64,000 nt of DNA, from the NCBI GenBank assembly GCA_030062745.1, contig CP099840.1:806001-870000 (forward strand), written 5' to 3'. The stretch is from Capitulum mitella. Lineage: Eukaryota > Arthropoda > Thecostraca > Pollicipedomorpha > Pollicipedidae. Numbering within the stretch: position 1 is the first letter of the stretch; every line of letters starts with the position of its first letter. Below the pieces are notes generated by a model that made no database searches, was not told the DNA's origin, and saw nothing but the letters and a program-made list of their open reading frames with translations. Both the position numbers and the translations under genes were made by a program. Below, piece after piece: positions 1 through 9,730 of the stretch.

Positions 1-154
1 CGGCAGATATCGATCCCCAGGGTCTGATCCTGGACGTCGCATCCCTGCTTCAGACCAGTGGATGTCTGCCCTGCGGTTCTGACGGGCAGATGCGCGCACC
101 CAGGCTTTGGCAGACGGATGTCTAAAGCTCTGACGCGCTAATGTCGCCGCCCAG
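1..154 (+). other. Intron upstream of first visible FKBP8 exon
   Basis: This is non-coding sequence ending in the splice acceptor CCGCCCAG at 147-154. A segment at 77-103 resembles the acceptor region at 128-154 (both begin TCTGACG and end CCCAGG), so the acceptor may have been duplicated once about 51 bp upstream. The match is imperfect. Confidence 0.5.
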
Positions 155-3100
155 GTGCTGACGCCCGGCACCGGAGACCGCGGGAGCCGGCCGAAGCGCA
201 GTCAGCTGGTGACGGTGCAGCAGGTGTCGGCGCGGCTGGAGGACGGCCGCTCGGTGTCCTGCGAGCCGGCCCGGCTCACGTTCGGCCTCGGCGACGGCGA
301 GGTGATCACCGGCCTGGACATGGCCGTCGCCCTCATGCAGCCCGGCGAGACGGCCGAGATCTACATGGACTCTAGGTGAGAGATAGCGGTCAGATATACC
401 CCGACGAGAAGGCCGAGATCTTCATGGACTCTAGGTGAGAGATAGCGGTCAGATGCAGCCCGGCGAGACGGCCGAGATCTACATGGACTTCAGGTGAGAG
501 GTAGCGGTCAGATGTAGTCCGGCGAGAAGGCCGAGATCTACATGGACTTCAGGTGAGAGGTAGCGGTCAGATGTACTCCGGCGAGACGACCGAGATCTAC
601 ATGGTCTCAGGGGAGAGGTAGCGGTCAGATGTAGTCCGGCGAGACGACCGAGATCTACATGGTCTCAGGGGAGAGGTAGCGGTCAGATGTAGTCCGGCGA
701 GAAGGCCGAGATCTACATGGACTTCAGGTGAGAGGTAGCGGTCAGATGTAGTCCGGCGAGACCGAGGTCAGGACTTCAGGTGAGAAGCGGGGAGAGGAAG
801 GGACTCGAGGTGAGAGATGCCGGGTTGGTTCTGGCCGGAGAGGACGACCGAGCTCTGTGGGTTTCTGTGTGTGAGAAGCGGCCGTGGACCGCTTCTCATA
901 CTGAAGCTGGCCGCGGCCAACTGATTGGCAACAGCGGACTCTGTTGTTGCAGTCGTGTGGAAGGAACATCAAGTTCGTATCGTGTGTGAAAAATCTGCCA
1001 TGGTGCGTGCTTGACTAAGAATGTTTGAGCTGCAGTGTCTTTATTTGGCGTTTTGCATGTGTCTGGGGCTGTTGGCATTCTCTGAAATCCTGACGCCCGT
1101 TCTCCCTTTATCGTGTTGTATGTCAGATTTGCGTACGGCGAGAAGGGACTGGATGACAGCGTGCCGCCAGACAGCAACATCACCTTCACCATCCGACTTG
1201 AGAAGGTGGAGCCGGAGCCCAAATACGAGGATATGAGCGCCCAGGAGCGGCTCACTGTCGGGTCAGTGACCTCTCAGAGTGATCTCAGAGGAAGACACGC
1301 AGCTGCGGATTTGCTGGAATTTTTATTTCGCCGATTCCTGCAGCGTCTGGTGGGTGATACTTCGTGACCCATTCAGCATGTCCTGGCGTGGCACTGGCGG
1401 TCTCGTGCTTGATTTACCTCAGGTGAATGGATGTGCTACCTGATTTATTGAGCTGGGAATCAATTCTGATTCGATTCAAAGCGGCTGTAACCGTGGAGTT
1501 ATGACGTGAGTTTTAAACCACACTAGTGCCACCGTGGGGTCACGCAGACCCCGGACCAAGAGAAAGGATAAACAAAAAAAAGGAAACGGGTAAAACTATT
1601 CCAGCATCTATTCGCCTGTCCTGGCATGGTCCAACACCATTTGGTGCACATATGCCACATTATCACCCGCTTTGTTAGGCACTTTGGACATATGTTTTGA
1701 GAGAAATACGTACAGATGCACTGTTTGCACCCAACGCATGTCTGCGTGCTTTTTCTGTTAGGAAACGGATCACAGAACGTGCAACACCTACGTTTCCCCG
1801 GGTATCGCTTGGGTATGTTTTACCCTTGTGTGCCTCCCACCTGCTGCCTGGGTTGTTTCCATAGCGACTTCTGCACATTGGGTCAGGGTCAGAGGCCATT
1901 CCGGCGGTGGACGTTTGAAGACCCCTCGTAATGTCAGTCGTAATTTTGTTCTTGTATGCTTTGGGCGACCCTGTTTAGCTAAGCTCTGGATGTGAATGAC
2001 GTTCCTGTTTACCATGGAAGTATTTGTCATCCTTCAGAAGACAAGTGGCCACCGACAGCTGTTCCTGGTAAAGTCATATGGGCCATTAATCTACTTGCGA
2101 GCTCTGTTTGTGTCTTGCTATGATTCATCAGATGCACATCAGCAGTCAACTTGCCACCGTAACAGGTAAATTGTCAGTCATTAATGCGGAAAACAACAGA
2201 AAAGAAAAGGCAATCTCATGCAGAAAAGTTACGTTAGTGTTAACGTGGGGCTACATTACCCCAAGCCTGTCAAAACATGCGCTTTCACCTGCGTGGCTGA
2301 ACCGATACTGGCGTGGTAGCATGGAATTATGAAGCAGGAGGATTGGATGGCGCAGGCTGAACGGAACTGCATAGGTCGCTGAGAGTCGGAAATTTTTAGG
2401 GTAAGCACGGGTCACAGGGACCCACGTTATCACTTCAGGGTTAAAAAGTGAATTGATTGAGTTCTGATTCAATGATGATTAGATGGCAGCAGCTCCGTGA
2501 TTCGGTTCTCATTCTGATTCACAACGGTTTTCAAGTGCATCGTTTCCGATTTTGATTCGCGGCGAGAATGTGAAATTATTGAATCGATCCAGTATCGGTT
2601 CGAATTGATTCAGAATGAGGCACAAGCCTGGACACCAGCTAGTTGTGAATGTAGACAATGTCCATTAACCGAACTTGTTACGATGGTGTTGACTCCCGTT
2701 CGTCTTTAGGTAATGGTCCCAGTCTTTGCCGAAGAGTTGTCAATTGGTCTTCTGAAGTGCCGTAAGAAGAGGTGCTCCCAAGGTTGATCATAGTATGGTG
2801 CCGATCTCAGGCGCCAGAAATTTGACTTTACATCGTACTGCCGGTGGTTTAGAACTGGCAGAAGGGTGACAGGTGAAGTTTCTGTTGCAGGAGCCAGAAG
2901 AGGGACCGTGGTAACTGGTGGTTCAAACGGGAGGATTTCAACCACGCCATCCAGTGTTACCGGCGCGCCCTGGACTTCTTCGACGACGAGTCTGATGAGT
3001 TCACGGTGAGAACGCGCAGGCAACTCACAGAGTGCTGTTGAGCGATGTCGAGGGCAGGCAATGTTCCGAAACGTCGCGGAATGTCGGAGTGGCCGATATC

Positions 3101-5540
3101 ACATTTGATGGGGATGAGGTAACTCAGATAATTTTGGGTCATACAATTTCGGGTTTATTTGCTTTGTGTTTGAACACGACCGTTCCTTGAAGCTCAGGCA
3201 CGTTGTACGTACCTTCGCACGAATGGCGAATCTCTTGGCCGCACGTCATTTGTGCGGAAGCAGATGCAACTGCCGCTGACGTTAATCGGCGTACGACCCG
3301 CCGGCAGGGTCTTCCGGACGACGTGCACGTGCTGTTCGAAGAACGCCTGAAGGTGCACAACAACATGGCGGCGGCCCAGATGAAGCTGGAGGCATACGAC
3401 GCCGCGCTCCGCTCCGTGCAGGTGGTGCTCAGCTGTCAGCCGGACAACGTCAAGGCACTCTACCGCAAGGGCAAGATCCTGATAGCCCAGAACAAGCTTC
3501 CCGAGGCGGCCGAAGCGCTGAAGAAGGCGCTGGCCAACGACCCCGACAACCGCACCGTTCAGACCGAGCTGAGCCGGCTGATGGTTAGTGCCCGCGCTGC
3601 GCTGTGGTTCGTCGAACTGGTGTCCGGTTGGCCATCAGGTTTTCTGTGGTTTCATTGAGGAACCATGCGGCTGGTGCCCTGTGGCACCTGAGTGCAACGT
3701 TGATCGCCCAAGATCTGCACTTCGTTTCGAAGTCCATGGTAGACCTTGCCTTTTTCGTTCTTTGGTCGTAGTTAATCGTCATGTTGGAATGCACAGTGGA
3801 GTCTCAAAATTCGGGTTTATGAACGCATCACGGGTATCCCCAGACCAAATGTTGCGGGACTGAACCCCCATTTCCTGATTTCGGCGCGCCTGCACGCTAG
3901 ACCACTCGGCCTTTCGCGTCTCCCCTGTTCGTCTCTGCCCCGTCTCAGGGTGCTGCGCGCCCGGTTCTCGGCTGCGTCAGCGGAACGCTGGTTTTTCAGG
4001 CCCGCCAGCGGAAGCTGGCCGAGGAGCAGAAGAGCCTGTACCGGAAGATGCTCGGCCTGCCGCCGGCCGACGACAAGCCGGCGCCTGTCGCGCCCGGAAA
4101 GGTCCGTGTTTCAGACCGAGGCGGCCGCCGGTGTCGGCCAGGTCGCGGCCTGAGGCGCTGCTCGAGTCTGAGCGGTTGAAAGGGCTCGAGGACGTGATTG
4201 TCCGGCCTAATATTAGATTGAGCGAGGCGTTTGATTAGATATGACCAATGACGGTGATTCGATACGACCAATGACAGGGTGAAGGTCGCGTGCAGCCCTG
4301 CTTGCAGACTTGGTAACTGTCAACCTACAACCTTCGTCTGACGATGGCTAGAACCACCTCAGTTGTGACTCTTTGTATATTTGAGTGGATCTCGGGAATA
4401 ATTTCTCCTCTGCTAGCTGTTCTGTTTGTCCTTGCATCTAATCTATGTAATCTCCTTGCATCATTCTAATCTTGTGGGATTGACTCAACAGTTTGTTTGC
4501 GGTTTATTGTCTTTATTGTGCTTGCATGACATACCAAAACAGCCTACCGTTCCGTATCCCTCTACCCCTCTCGACGTCCCGCCCACATTGCCACCTCATG
4601 TAGTCCTTCATCCTGCACCCGCGCCACCTCCTTTACTCACGGCCGTATATGCCTCCTCAGCCCCTCCTCGGCGTCTTCAGTCCAAGGTCCACACCACCAT
4701 TCGTCTCGCGAAAAGGTCGCGACATCGCACGTTGCCTGAGGCCAGGTGGCATGGTCCCCCTCCTATGAACGTGAAGGAACCGGAACCAAACGCCATCCGG
4801 TGTTCTTCCAAGCATCCACCCAGGCTCTCATCGCTACGCTTGTGTCGGCCTGGGCAGACAACGCACATTAATGCTTTATCGGGGATGTTGGCACGCTGTC
4901 GTCCCTCTGCTCGCGTTGTCATAACACTCACCCATGCTTTGTGAGCAGACGTGACAGCAGTCATGTCTGTGGACAACTAGCACTTCGTGGCTCTGCCTGG
5001 CCAGCTGTGCCTTTCATTCCCGAGAAGTGGAATCGCCCGTGCCATCTCTCTATCTCTGTCCGGGTAGCTGTTACCCGGTCTTGGTCTGGGTAGCTATAAT
5101 AGGTTCATTGTACTCCCGGGCAATGTAGCGCCTGTCCCATCTTTCATTCAGGCGACGCTGTCCCGTCCCCGCCCTTGTACCGGGAACGCGTCGTTCCGCA
5201 CATGCATTGGCTACGTCTGACCTTTCCTTTTGCCGGCATTGGCAACGCCACGCCGGATAAGGTCCGCTGCTGTGTCTTACCGGTCCCCTCTCTGTTTGAC
5301 GACTCTGCCTACGGCAGGCTGAGCCGTGACATCTGACCTGACCCCGTCGTCTGTCTGGCCGAGACAGTATGTCTAGCACGGCCGCCTGCCGCGGTTGACC
5401 CTCTGAAACACCCGGCGGTGGTGGTGTCCGTCCGCCTGACGCTCTTCTCTGCTCGGCAGTCGTTCCCGGTGAAGCTGCTGGTGTGTGGCGTGGCCTGCGC
5501 ACTGGCGGCCATCGCCGTCAACCGGCTGAAGCTGTTCTAG
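155..5540 (+). CDS. FKBP8: FKBP8-like peptidyl-prolyl isomerase homologue, 3' part (six exons)
   Basis: Coding exons are 155-375, 1127-1261, 2891-3005, 3308-3583, 4000-4101 and 5460-5540 (stop TAG 5538-5540). All junctions are GT-AG and all phases close, giving 309 residues. Residues ~1-110 are an FKBP fold (LEDGRSV, GDGEVITGLDMAV, MQPGETAEI, FAYGEKG, VPPDSNITF). Three TPR motifs follow (GNWWFKREDFNHAI; NNMAAAQMKLEAYDAAL; VKALYRKGKIL), then a charged helix ending SLYRKMLG. The last exon encodes a hydrophobic tail anchor ending NRLKLF, as in FKBP8 proteins of the mitochondrial outer membrane and ER, which chaperone BCL2-type clients and act in mitophagy (family knowledge). FKBP12 residues Phe36 and Asp37 are replaced by Val and Ser, as in the poorly active FKBP8 class. 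The N-terminal exons lie before position 1. A splice-donor minisatellite follows the first exon. Orthology is very likely. Confidence 0.94.
340..785 (+). repeat. 58-59 bp minisatellite copied from an FKBP8 exon end and splice donor
   Basis: About seven and a half tandem copies start inside the exon and run into the intron. The ATGG landmark falls at 365, 424, 483, 542, 601, 659 and 717. Each unit holds ~33 nt of coding sequence (GGCGAGACGGCCGAGATCT...ATGGAC), the donor AGGTGAG, and ~25 nt of intron (GAGGTAGCGGTCAGATG). Donor-like GT dinucleotides sit at 376, 435, 494, 553, 728 and 780; the copies at ~610 and ~668 read CAGGGGAG and have lost the GT. The first donor (376) gives the reading frame that matches the family. 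Later donors would retain the TGA at 377-379. Confidence 0.9.
1262..2890 (+). other. FKBP8 intron, AT-richer, no gene
   Basis: I see no coding sequence here. GATTC/GAATC-rich stretches near 1,450-1,490 and 2,450-2,620 suggest the two ends of an old DNA transposon, but I could not pair the ends convincingly. Confidence 0.4.
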
Positions 5541-6240
5541 TGGCCGCCGTCCACCCGCCGGTGGCCCGTCAGCACCCCCCCCCCTTCAGTGATGCGCGAG
5601 TGCCAGCCCCGGCGGCCGGCGGCCGCCAGGCGCGCCCAGCCAGTGTTCTTTAGTTATGTTACGCGATTGTTTTCCCTCGGGACACAGTGATAGCGGACGG
5701 GCGGCGGCTCGCGAAGACTGCCGAGCTCGTGTCCAGGTGATGGCGCCCGAACGGACGGCACCTTCGTCCGCCCTCCGCTGCGCCGCGTCGCCCCGGCCGG
5801 CCCCCCCCCCCCCCCACCCGGCAGAGTCCCACGGAGTCGGACCCTGCCTGTCGCGTTTTTCCTGGCTTGCATCGTTTATCGAAGGGTAGATCGCACGTTG
5901 CCCGCCGGGCGGAGGAGCTGGCCGCCGCCGACAGGGCCGTCGCCCGAAGACTGGTCGGACCGGGCAAGTCAGCAGCCTCGGGCAGCCCGGCACGGAGACG
6001 GCTCTAACGGATCTGATTGACGTCCACGGCGGTGTCGGCGGCCCTGATTGGCCGGCAACTGCACTGTCGGCTTCTCTGATTGGCCGGTGTCAGGGACGGC
6101 GCGGCGGCGGCGGACCGGACCGCGGGCAGCTGGATCGAGCTGAGAATTAACCTGTGGACCAATTGTTGATGTATCATGTTGCACTTCGGTGAGCTCAGTT
6201 GGCACTTCGAGCAGATTCGTAATATATCTATCTAGTCGAG
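5541..6240 (+). other. FKBP8 3' flank / probable 3' UTR, GC-rich
   Basis: The region follows the FKBP8 stop codon directly and is GC-rich, with a run of 15 C at 5,801-5,815. No AATAAA is visible close behind the stop; the first clear one on this strand is near 7,064. Open frames here in several frames reflect base composition. Confidence 0.4.
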
Positions 6241-7304
6241 ATGGCGCTGTTTTCTGCTAGTTTTAGCTGTCTGGAGGAGTGCGTCAAGCCGGCCTCTCAT
6301 TCGAATAAGCAAGGCATGTAACCCTCGCCGGCCGGGGGAAGCTCATGAGAACTCCCTCCGTTCTTTTTCGAAGGTGGCCAGAAAACCAAGAGGCGCATAG
6401 ACATGAAACTTGGAAAATTGGGGTGCATTTTCATGCATCCTTTTAACGCACTGAATTATTATTTGTTGTACCTGAGATCACCAAGTAATGTCATAATATT
6501 CTGCGAAATGTATCGACTAATGTTAACCTAGCTACATGGACAGAACACGACATGCAGCAATTCTATCTCGAAATTTCGGAAATATCAAGGCTAGTGGTAT
6601 TAGGTCACTTTAACTTCGGCCGTTTCTACGCTACCAATGGTATCAATTTTCACGTCGTTTAATACCAAATGGGTCTAGTTCGGTGTTTTTTTTCGAAGTT
6701 TGAAAATATGCCCTAGTGCTTCTCACGTCCTTTGCCCACAAAAAAATTTACCCTTCATCCGTGACCTGGTGTCACGTTGCGTTTCACACGGCATTTCCAG
6801 ATACTTGATCAAACAATCGATTTACAGCCTTTGAATGCTGCATGCAACTCCCAATGTACTTCAGAAGAAATGATACATGACAAGAACTTTTCCAAGATTC
6901 ACATCTGTTTGGCCCGGCCTGACCTGATTTGGCATTTCGAAAAATGCTGCTTGTTTTGATGCGATGCGTACATTTTTTGTGGTCATAAATGATAACACCC
7001 ACACCAATTCTTTGTTTTTGGTTAGTTCTTACTGTCCCGGTGTTTTTATTTTTGGTGGCCAAAATAAAACCTTATCCATTGCCAAAATAATCAAATATTA
7101 GGCTCTTACACTGCGGCCTGATCGCCGCCCAGTGCCTATTACCTACGGCGCCGGTGTGACCATCAAATCGGAAGTCCTGAGACGCCTGGCGAAGAGGGAC
7201 AGCCTTGGCGTGTAGCAAGGAAGACGCGAAAGAAGAGGATAGTGCCAAGTATTTCCCTCTAGGGAAAACGGGTATCCCAGTGGATATGCGGGACGGGTGA
7301 TGTC
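6241..7304. other. Intergenic, nothing recognised
   Basis: This is AT-richer DNA without a supported gene, RNA or well-defined repeat. Confidence 0.5.
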
Positions 7305-7581
7305 CAGTCAAGTAGCCAAGGAGGTAGGCATGGAGGTCATGTTTTCGCCTTCTGAGCCAAGTGGTCTTCACCGGATATTGAAAGATTTTACGATTACGAT
7401 ATTTACGGAACATTGATCATTTCTACGATGCAAAAGCAAGCATTGTATGTTCTTCCTGTACGTTAAATATTTAGATAATTTACTTGAATTGCTGCTTTTT
7501 CACACAGTTCTGGTCATATGCCAATGACATATGACAGAACGTGAATTTGGCTCCCCCGAGGAAAATCCTGGCTAAGTCCCC
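7305..7581. mobile_element. MITE-like element, diverged relative of the copy at 8,326
   Basis: The ends resemble inverted repeats: a left end containing AAGTAGCCAAGG and a right end ATCCTGGCTAAGTCCCC. It shares with the 8,326-8,562 element the blocks GAGCCAAGTGGTCTTCACC, a CATATGCCA-TGACATATG palindrome, and CCCCCGAGG just before the right end. Boundaries are approximate and no target duplication was identified. Confidence 0.6.
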
Positions 7582-8099
7582 GATGGAGACTAAGGAGCGG
7601 GATGAACCAGAACGACCATTGCCACCAGAACAACCTTGTGGGAAGTCAACGGACATATTAGCCAACCGTCAGTCAACTGAAAAGTCGGGTCCCGCCATTA
7701 TAAGCATTCCCGACGTCAGAGACCAGGGAAAGGGCAGACCGGGTCCTTGTGCCGCATATAATCCGGATAGGACACAGCTCAAAATTGGCCCTGAAAGACA
7801 AATTATTCAAGTTTAAGGAAACCATCACCATGGAACTGCAGAAGGGCGCTGTGTATAAAACCTCATGCGACTCTGACGCAACGTATGTTGTCGAGACCGG
7901 GAGCCCACAAAACACCCGCTTGAATGGCGGCAGTGAAGCAAAAAATATTAGTGCTCGCACCTAGCTGAATGCTGGCACCGATGCTGTCAGTTTTTTGACG
8001 AAGGGCAGGCTTTCACATTAGCTATCGAACACCATGGTCCCATTTTGTCTAAAAGTCCCCCTGGAAAATTCTGCCCCTAACCCAAAATCCGTGGCTTCG

Positions 8100-9255
8100 C
8101 CCCTGGACCCAGGAGCCCCTTTGCCCCCTCGAGAAACCAAAAAATTCCTGGAGACTTTTGCCGGCTTAGGCTAGGTGTCCTCCTGCAGTTACAGGGACAC
8201 TTTTGATGGTTTGGGGCCGTTTGCCGTGTCAGGGTCATCTAGTGGCCTCAGGTTCCTTTTACAGTTTCACATGTCCCTCGGGGCGTCTCAGGCACTCCTT
8301 TGGCGGTTTCAAGGGCACCTTGGACCAGGGACGTAGTCAGGGGGGGGGGGACATGGGGGCCATGGCTCCCCCCTGAGCCAAGCGGTCTTCACTGGATACA
8401 TGGCGATTCCGCATGAATACGTAATAGTGATGGTATATATGTTGCAAAAACAAACATTATATGTTTTCCTGTGCATTAAATATGCAAATTTCGTCATATG
8501 CCAGTGGCATATGACAAAATTTGACATTTGTCCCCCCCCGAGGTTCCTGGCAACGTGCCTGGCTTGGACAGCGTCAGGAACCCTTGGCAGTTTCAGATAT
8601 GCTGAAACCATCCCGGGTTCCCTCCCGACGTCCCTGGGACAGCTTTGCTGTCCCAGGAGCCCCTATTGCTGTGGACTGCTGGTAAGCAGTCTCAGAGACC
8701 CGTCTCTAGTAGACTCAGTGGGCCCCTTGCTGTCCTAGGTGTCCCTCTTCCTCTGGAAGTTACGAAAGACCTTTTAGCGATTTCACGGCCCCTGCGCAGT
8801 GTCATGGGCCACCTGAATGTCTCCGGTGATCTCCATGACTGTATCAGGGGTTTTCTTCTGCGGCATGGAGTATATCCGGCAGTCTTAGGGCCCCTCTAAC
8901 TGTATCAGGGATCTATGTTGTCAGTTCAGGGGCCTCATTGCCAATCTCAGGGGACGTTTTCCGTGCCAGGATCCCGCCGAACATACGCCGGGGCCCTCTG
9001 TCCGTCCAGGGCCCTCATGCCGCCTTAAAGACCCTCTTATCGTCTTTGCCTCGCAGGGACTCTCCAACCTTTCTGGTGATTTCGGGGGCCATTTGCCGAG
9101 TAAGAGCCCATCTTGCTGTCTCAGGATCCACCTGACCTTCCCGGGATCCCCTAACTGCATCAAGAATCCTTCAGGTTTCCAAAAAGACCAGCGTAGCCAG
9201 GGACGGTGGACTGCATTTTCGGCTGGGAGAGGGGGCAAGCTCTGTCGGATCAACA
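8100..9255 (+). repeat. Partial copy of the 21-bp-iterated repeat family
   Basis: This is a diverged relative of 10,180-11,180 in the same orientation, interrupted by the MITE at 8,326-8,562. The part at ~8,940-9,250 follows 10,905-11,175 phrase by phrase (GCCGTGCCAGGA, CTTATCGTC, ACCTGACCTTCCCGGG, GCATCAAGAA). It is built from the motif GTYTCAGGGGCCCCTCTGGCA at ~20-21 bp spacing. No protein is supported. Confidence 0.7.
8326..8562. mobile_element. 237-bp MITE with TIRs and 7-bp target-site duplication
   Basis: The left end CAGGGACGTAGTCAGG and the inverted right end CAGGCACGTTGCCAGG match at 13 of 16 positions. CTTGGAC flanks the element on both sides (8,319-8,325 and 8,563-8,569). Removing it restores the 21-bp-repeat sequence seen uninterrupted at about 10,330, so it is nested in an older repeat. 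It encodes nothing. The length of the duplication (7, perhaps 8 bp with one mismatch) and the end motif suggest a hAT-like mobiliser, which is inference. Confidence 0.8.
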
Positions 9256-9724
9256 GCGGACCTCATTTGGGTTACCTTCTTCCCCCATCCCGAAGAAAGA
9301 TAACTGAATTTCGTTCTTTTTGCTATCGCCCAGTTTTTCTTTAAATAAGCAAATCCTTTTCCGAGATTTTGGCGCTAGTGCACACAAAAATGCGTGGATT
9401 TTTCTATGCAGGTCTGTACCCATTGCCATTTTTCAGGTCTTTGCCCTTGGGCATCCATCTATATAATGGCGAATGATGCAAACTTCTGCTTGTTATTATG
9501 TCTGCGTTTACAGCACGAATTAAACATTATTATAAAATACATTTGTAAACGGTTGACAGGCAATTTCTTCCCACAACCTTAAATTCTAACTCGACGCCTA
9601 GTAACAAAGCTCTTGCAGATTATCATACGAGAACGAAATCATTATCTCAAGCACTTGCCAAAGCAGCTTTGCCTGGCCCCCCCCCCACACATACAATGTA
9701 ACAATGCCAGCGCCAAACTCATGA
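9256..9724. other. Intergenic, nothing recognised
   Basis: AT-rich spacer between repeat copies, with a C-run near 9,679-9,687. No gene is supported. Confidence 0.4.
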
Positions 9725-9730
9725 CAATGG

